Shown: in pieces, positions 32,077 to 34,234 of the stretch | How positions within the stretch are numbered: position 1 is the first letter of the stretch | Layout of the letters: each line of letters opens with the position of its first letter | NCBI GenBank assembly: GCA_028693555.1 | Contig: JAQUVD010000040.1 | Location: 1 to 34,234 of the forward strand | Direction: 5' to 3' | Source: Hespellia sp. | GTDB taxonomy: Bacteria; Bacillota; Clostridia; Lachnospirales; Lachnospiraceae | Length of the DNA stretch: 34,234 nucleotides | Program-made: the position numbers and the translations under genes | Notes under the pieces: generated by a model | What the model saw: the letters and a program-made list of their open reading frames with translations, nothing else | Databases searched by the model: none | What the model was told of the DNA's origin: nothing

Positions 32077-34074
32077 ATGAGCAAGTATCCAAACATTTTC
32101 AAACCACTGACCGTAAAGAACATGACGATCAAAAATCGTGTCTGTATGATGCCAATGGGAACAAACTTCGGTGAACAGAGCGGTGAGATGAGTTTCTTAC
32201 ATATTCAGTACTATGAGCAGCGTGCCAAGGGTGGTACCGGACTGATTATCGTCGAGAACGCAAGCGTGGATTCCCCACAGGGTTCCAACGGAACAACACA
32301 GATCCGTATCGACCACGATAATTACATTCCGCGTTTATTCAAATTATGTGAATCTGTCCACAAGCACGGTTCCTGCATCGCTATCCAGATTAACCATGCA
32401 GGTGCTTCTGCCATGACTTCACGTATCGGAATGCAGCCGGTGTCTGCTTCTAACATTCCTTCCAAGATAAACGGTGAAATTCCAAGACCCTTAACCAAAG
32501 AAGAAATCGAATGCATTGCCGTAAAATATGGCGAAGCTGCAAAACGTGCACAGGTAGCAGGCTTTGACGCTGTCGAAATTCACTGTGGACACAGTTACTT
32601 AATCAGCCAGTTCCTGTCACCTACCACCAACAATCGTACCGATGAATTTGGCGGCTCACCTGAAAACAGAGCAAGATTTGCCAAGATGGTCCTGCAGGAA
32701 GTCCGAAAACAGGTCGGACCGATGTTCCCGATTCTGATGCGCCTTTCTGCTGATGAATTTGTAGAGGGCGGAAATACATTGGAAGATACCTTGGAGCTGT
32801 TATCTTATTTTCAGGATGAAGCTGATATCTTTGATGTATCTGCCGGGCTCAACAGTTCCATTCAGTTCCAGATTGATGCCAACTACTTAGCTGATGGATG
32901 GCGTTCTTATATGGCAAAAGCAGTCAAAGACAAATTTAACAAACCATGTATCACAATGGGTAATATTCGCAATCCTCAAATTGCAGAAGACATTTTAGAT
33001 CGCGGTGACGCTGACCTGATTGGTATGGGACGTGGACTGATTGCCGATCCTGACTGGGTGAACAAAGTAGAATTAGGACATGAGGATATCATTCGCAAAT
33101 GTATCTCTTGTAACGTAGGCTGTGCCGGTAACCGTATCGGCGTTAACCGCCCAATCAGATGTACCATCAACCCTGCCGTTAACGAGGGTGGCGATTACAA
33201 GAAAAATCGCATTAACAAGCCATGTAACGTTGTTGTAATCGGCGGTGGAACCGCAGGTATGGAAGCAGCCTGTACAGCCGCAGAAGTCGGATGTACCACA
33301 TTCTTAGTGGAAAAGGCAGATCATCTCGGAGGACTTGCCGCTGAGATTTCCAAGATTCCGGATAAAAAACGATTATATGATTTCCCTGATTACCTGATTC
33401 ACAGAGCTCAGAACTTAAAGAACTTATTTATCTTTACAAACACCGAGGCACACATTGAACTGGTAAAAGGCTTCAAGCCGGATATTGTTGTTAATGCAAC
33501 TGGTTCGAACCCACTCCTTCCACCAATCAAGGGCTTACACGATGCAATGGCAAAAGAGAATTCAAAAGTCGCATCTATCCAGGATATGATTGACAATATT
33601 ACAAATTACCCGGAAGATATGACTGGCAAGAAAATTGTAGTAATCGGTGGCGGTGCTGTAGGTCTTGACGTAGTCGAATTCTTCGCACCACGCAGAGCCG
33701 ATGTCAGCATCGTGGAAATGATGCCGCAAATTGGTAAAGACTTAGACCCTGTATCGAAAGTATCCACTGCGACACTGATGAAGAAATATAATGTAGATCA
33801 GAGGCCATCCACTGCACTCCTTGAAGTTCGTGATGACAACTTCCTCGTAAAGAATCCGGATGGCACGGAAGAGGAAATGCACTTCGACCTCGGTTTCGTA
33901 TGTCTCGGTATGAGAGCCAACGCTCCAATTCTTGACGCATTAAAAGAAACCTTTGATCCAAAAGATGTGGAAATCTATAACATCGGTGACAGTGTACGCG
34001 CAAGACGTATCATCGACGGTGTGCAGGAAGGACGTAATATCCTGAACATTTTAGAAAAGAGAGAATATCTGTAA
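32077..34074 (+). CDS. NADH-dependent enoate reductase (Old Yellow Enzyme/FAD/[4Fe-4S])
   Basis: A 665-aa three-domain flavoprotein of the BaiH/FldZ/2-enoate reductase/2,4-dienoyl-CoA reductase family. The FMN barrel (1-335) has IQINHAGA, EIHCGHSYLISQFLSP and NNRTDEFGGSPENRARF. The iron-sulfur motif is C342-x2-C345-x3-C349-x12-C362. The FAD fold is VVVIGGGTAGMEAA (386-399) and the NAD fold VVIGGGAVGLD (521-531). It moves electrons from NADH via FAD and Fe-S to FMN to reduce an activated C=C bond. Monocistronic, behind GGAGG, with its own promoter, Rex operator and terminator. Shikimate or 3-dehydroshikimate, which are cyclic enoates, are attractive substrates given the operon at 13405-19124; cinnamates and bile-acid intermediates are alternatives. 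Confidence 0.93.
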   Translation: MSKYPNIFKPLTVKNMTIKNRVCMMPMGTNFGEQSGEMSFLHIQYYEQRAKGGTGLIIVENASVDSPQGSNGTTQIRIDHDNYIPRLFKLCESVHKHGSCIAIQINHAGASAMTSRIGMQPVSASNIPSKINGEIPRPLTKEEIECIAVKYGEAAKRAQVAGFDAVEIHCGHSYLISQFLSPTTNNRTDEFGGSPENRARFAKMVLQEVRKQVGPMFPILMRLSADEFVEGGNTLEDTLELLSYFQDEADIFDVSAGLNSSIQFQIDANYLADGWRSYMAKAVKDKFNKPCITMGNIRNPQIAEDILDRGDADLIGMGRGLIADPDWVNKVELGHEDIIRKCISCNVGCAGNRIGVNRPIRCTINPAVNEGGDYKKNRINKPCNVVVIGGGTAGMEAACTAAEVGCTTFLVEKADHLGGLAAEISKIPDKKRLYDFPDYLIHRAQNLKNLFIFTNTEAHIELVKGFKPDIVVNATGSNPLLPPIKGLHDAMAKENSKVASIQDMIDNITNYPEDMTGKKIVVIGGGAVGLDVVEFFAPRRADVSIVEMMPQIGKDLDPVSKVSTATLMKKYNVDQRPSTALLEVRDDNFLVKNPDGTEEEMHFDLGFVCLGMRANAPILDALKETFDPKDVEIYNIGDSVRARRIIDGVQEGRNILNILEKREYL

Positions 34075-34105
34075 GACATCACTGCTTTATACTCCGTAAA
34101 ATAAG

Positions 34106-34145
34106 AGAAAGCGCTTCCCACTTTTTGCAGTGGAAAGCGCTTTCT
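34106..34145. terminator. hairpin terminator between convergent genes
   Basis: Stem AGAAAGCGCTTCCCACT (34106-34122) with AGTGGAAAGCGCTTTCT (34129-34145), one mismatch, 6-nt loop. It lies between the enoate reductase gene and the leftward gene at the window edge and probably serves both. Confidence 0.8.
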
Positions 34146-34155
34146 GCTTATAATA

Positions 34156-34234
34156 TTATTGTTCCGAATTGGATTTGCGTTTTTTCTCTGTGATGCCGAT
34201 AGCAGTAATTCCTCCTGCGGAAAGCATCAATATC
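34156..34234 (-). CDS. C-terminal end of a membrane-anchored protein (partial)
   Basis: The last 25 codons of a gene continuing past the window. The frame reads ILMLSAGGITAIGITEKKRK and a few polar residues to TAA 34156. A hydrophobic stretch followed by a Lys/Arg cluster is the end expected of an LPXTG-type or other single-anchor surface protein. The sorting motif itself would lie outside the window. Confidence 0.5.
   Translation of the reverse strand, partial: ILMLSAGGITAIGITEKKRKSNSEQ

Noticed and set aside
34106-34145. CcpA cre site (AAAGCGCTT)
   Set aside because: The cre-like core is part of a long hairpin downstream of a gene and next to convergent ends, so it is explained by the terminator.

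Overview
The window looks like chromosome of a low-GC Gram-positive gut anaerobe, most likely a Lachnospiraceae (Clostridia). The grounds are strong AGGAGG ribosome sites, an LPXTG-type surface protein, an AgrC/LytTR-type two-component system, [4Fe-4S] ene-reductases, and two operators of the clostridial Rex type. No rRNA, tRNA or CRISPR array is seen.

Positions 1-13400 hold a sugar (or sugar-conjugate) catabolic locus in three transcription units. Leftward run a TIM-barrel sugar isomerase/epimerase, a PHP phosphoesterase and a truncated second isomerase. Also leftward run an Old Yellow Enzyme-type reductase and an RbsB/RbsA/RbsC-like ABC importer. Rightward run a PfkB kinase, a class II aldolase, a DeoR regulator, a rhamnulokinase-like FGGY kinase and a Gfo/Idh/MocA dehydrogenase. 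A paralogous DeoR gene (2374) is divergent from the isomerase. A motif of the form TTTGYTTATGTGGT is shared by both divergent promoter regions. The substrate cannot be read from sequence. A dehydrogenase, a TIM-barrel enzyme and an ene-reductase beside ordinary kinases and an aldolase is an unusual combination.

Positions 13400-21800 hold a quinate/shikimate locus. A leftward six-gene operon encodes a YdiB-like quinate/shikimate dehydrogenase, an MFS carrier, a type I 3-dehydroquinate dehydratase and a complete TRAP transporter (DctQ, DctM, DctP). A second YdiB-like dehydrogenase is divergent, with its own strong promoter and a 10-bp inverted repeat flanking it. An AAA/DUF4143 ATPase gene lies between them.

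Positions 21800-24700 encode a LytTR response regulator and GHKL sensor kinase, followed by three small products: a 23-aa acidic aromatic peptide, a 165-aa secreted protein and a 30-aa membrane peptide. Two of these are very short ORFs with good ribosome sites.

Positions 24800-27520 hold a remnant DUF4160/DUF2442-HTH toxin-antitoxin-like cassette interrupted by an apparently intact IS200/IS605 element (tnpA, tnpB, omegaRNA, both ends recognisable). Positions 27580-31809 hold a surface/envelope cluster: a four-LTD sortase-anchored protein, a DUF1287 protein and a Cu/Zn superoxide dismutase family protein.

Positions 31980-34074 hold an enoate reductase (BaiH/FldZ/dienoyl-CoA reductase family) with its own promoter, followed by the tail of another membrane-anchored protein.

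The most interesting link is between distant parts. The quinate/shikimate operon and the enoate reductase gene each carry a near-perfect Rex operator (TTGTTAA-N4-TTAACAA) 13-15 nt downstream of the -10 box. Rex answers to NADH/NAD+. This suggests one redox-controlled module in which a cyclohexene carboxylate is taken up, oxidised or dehydrated, and its C=C bond is reduced as an electron sink.
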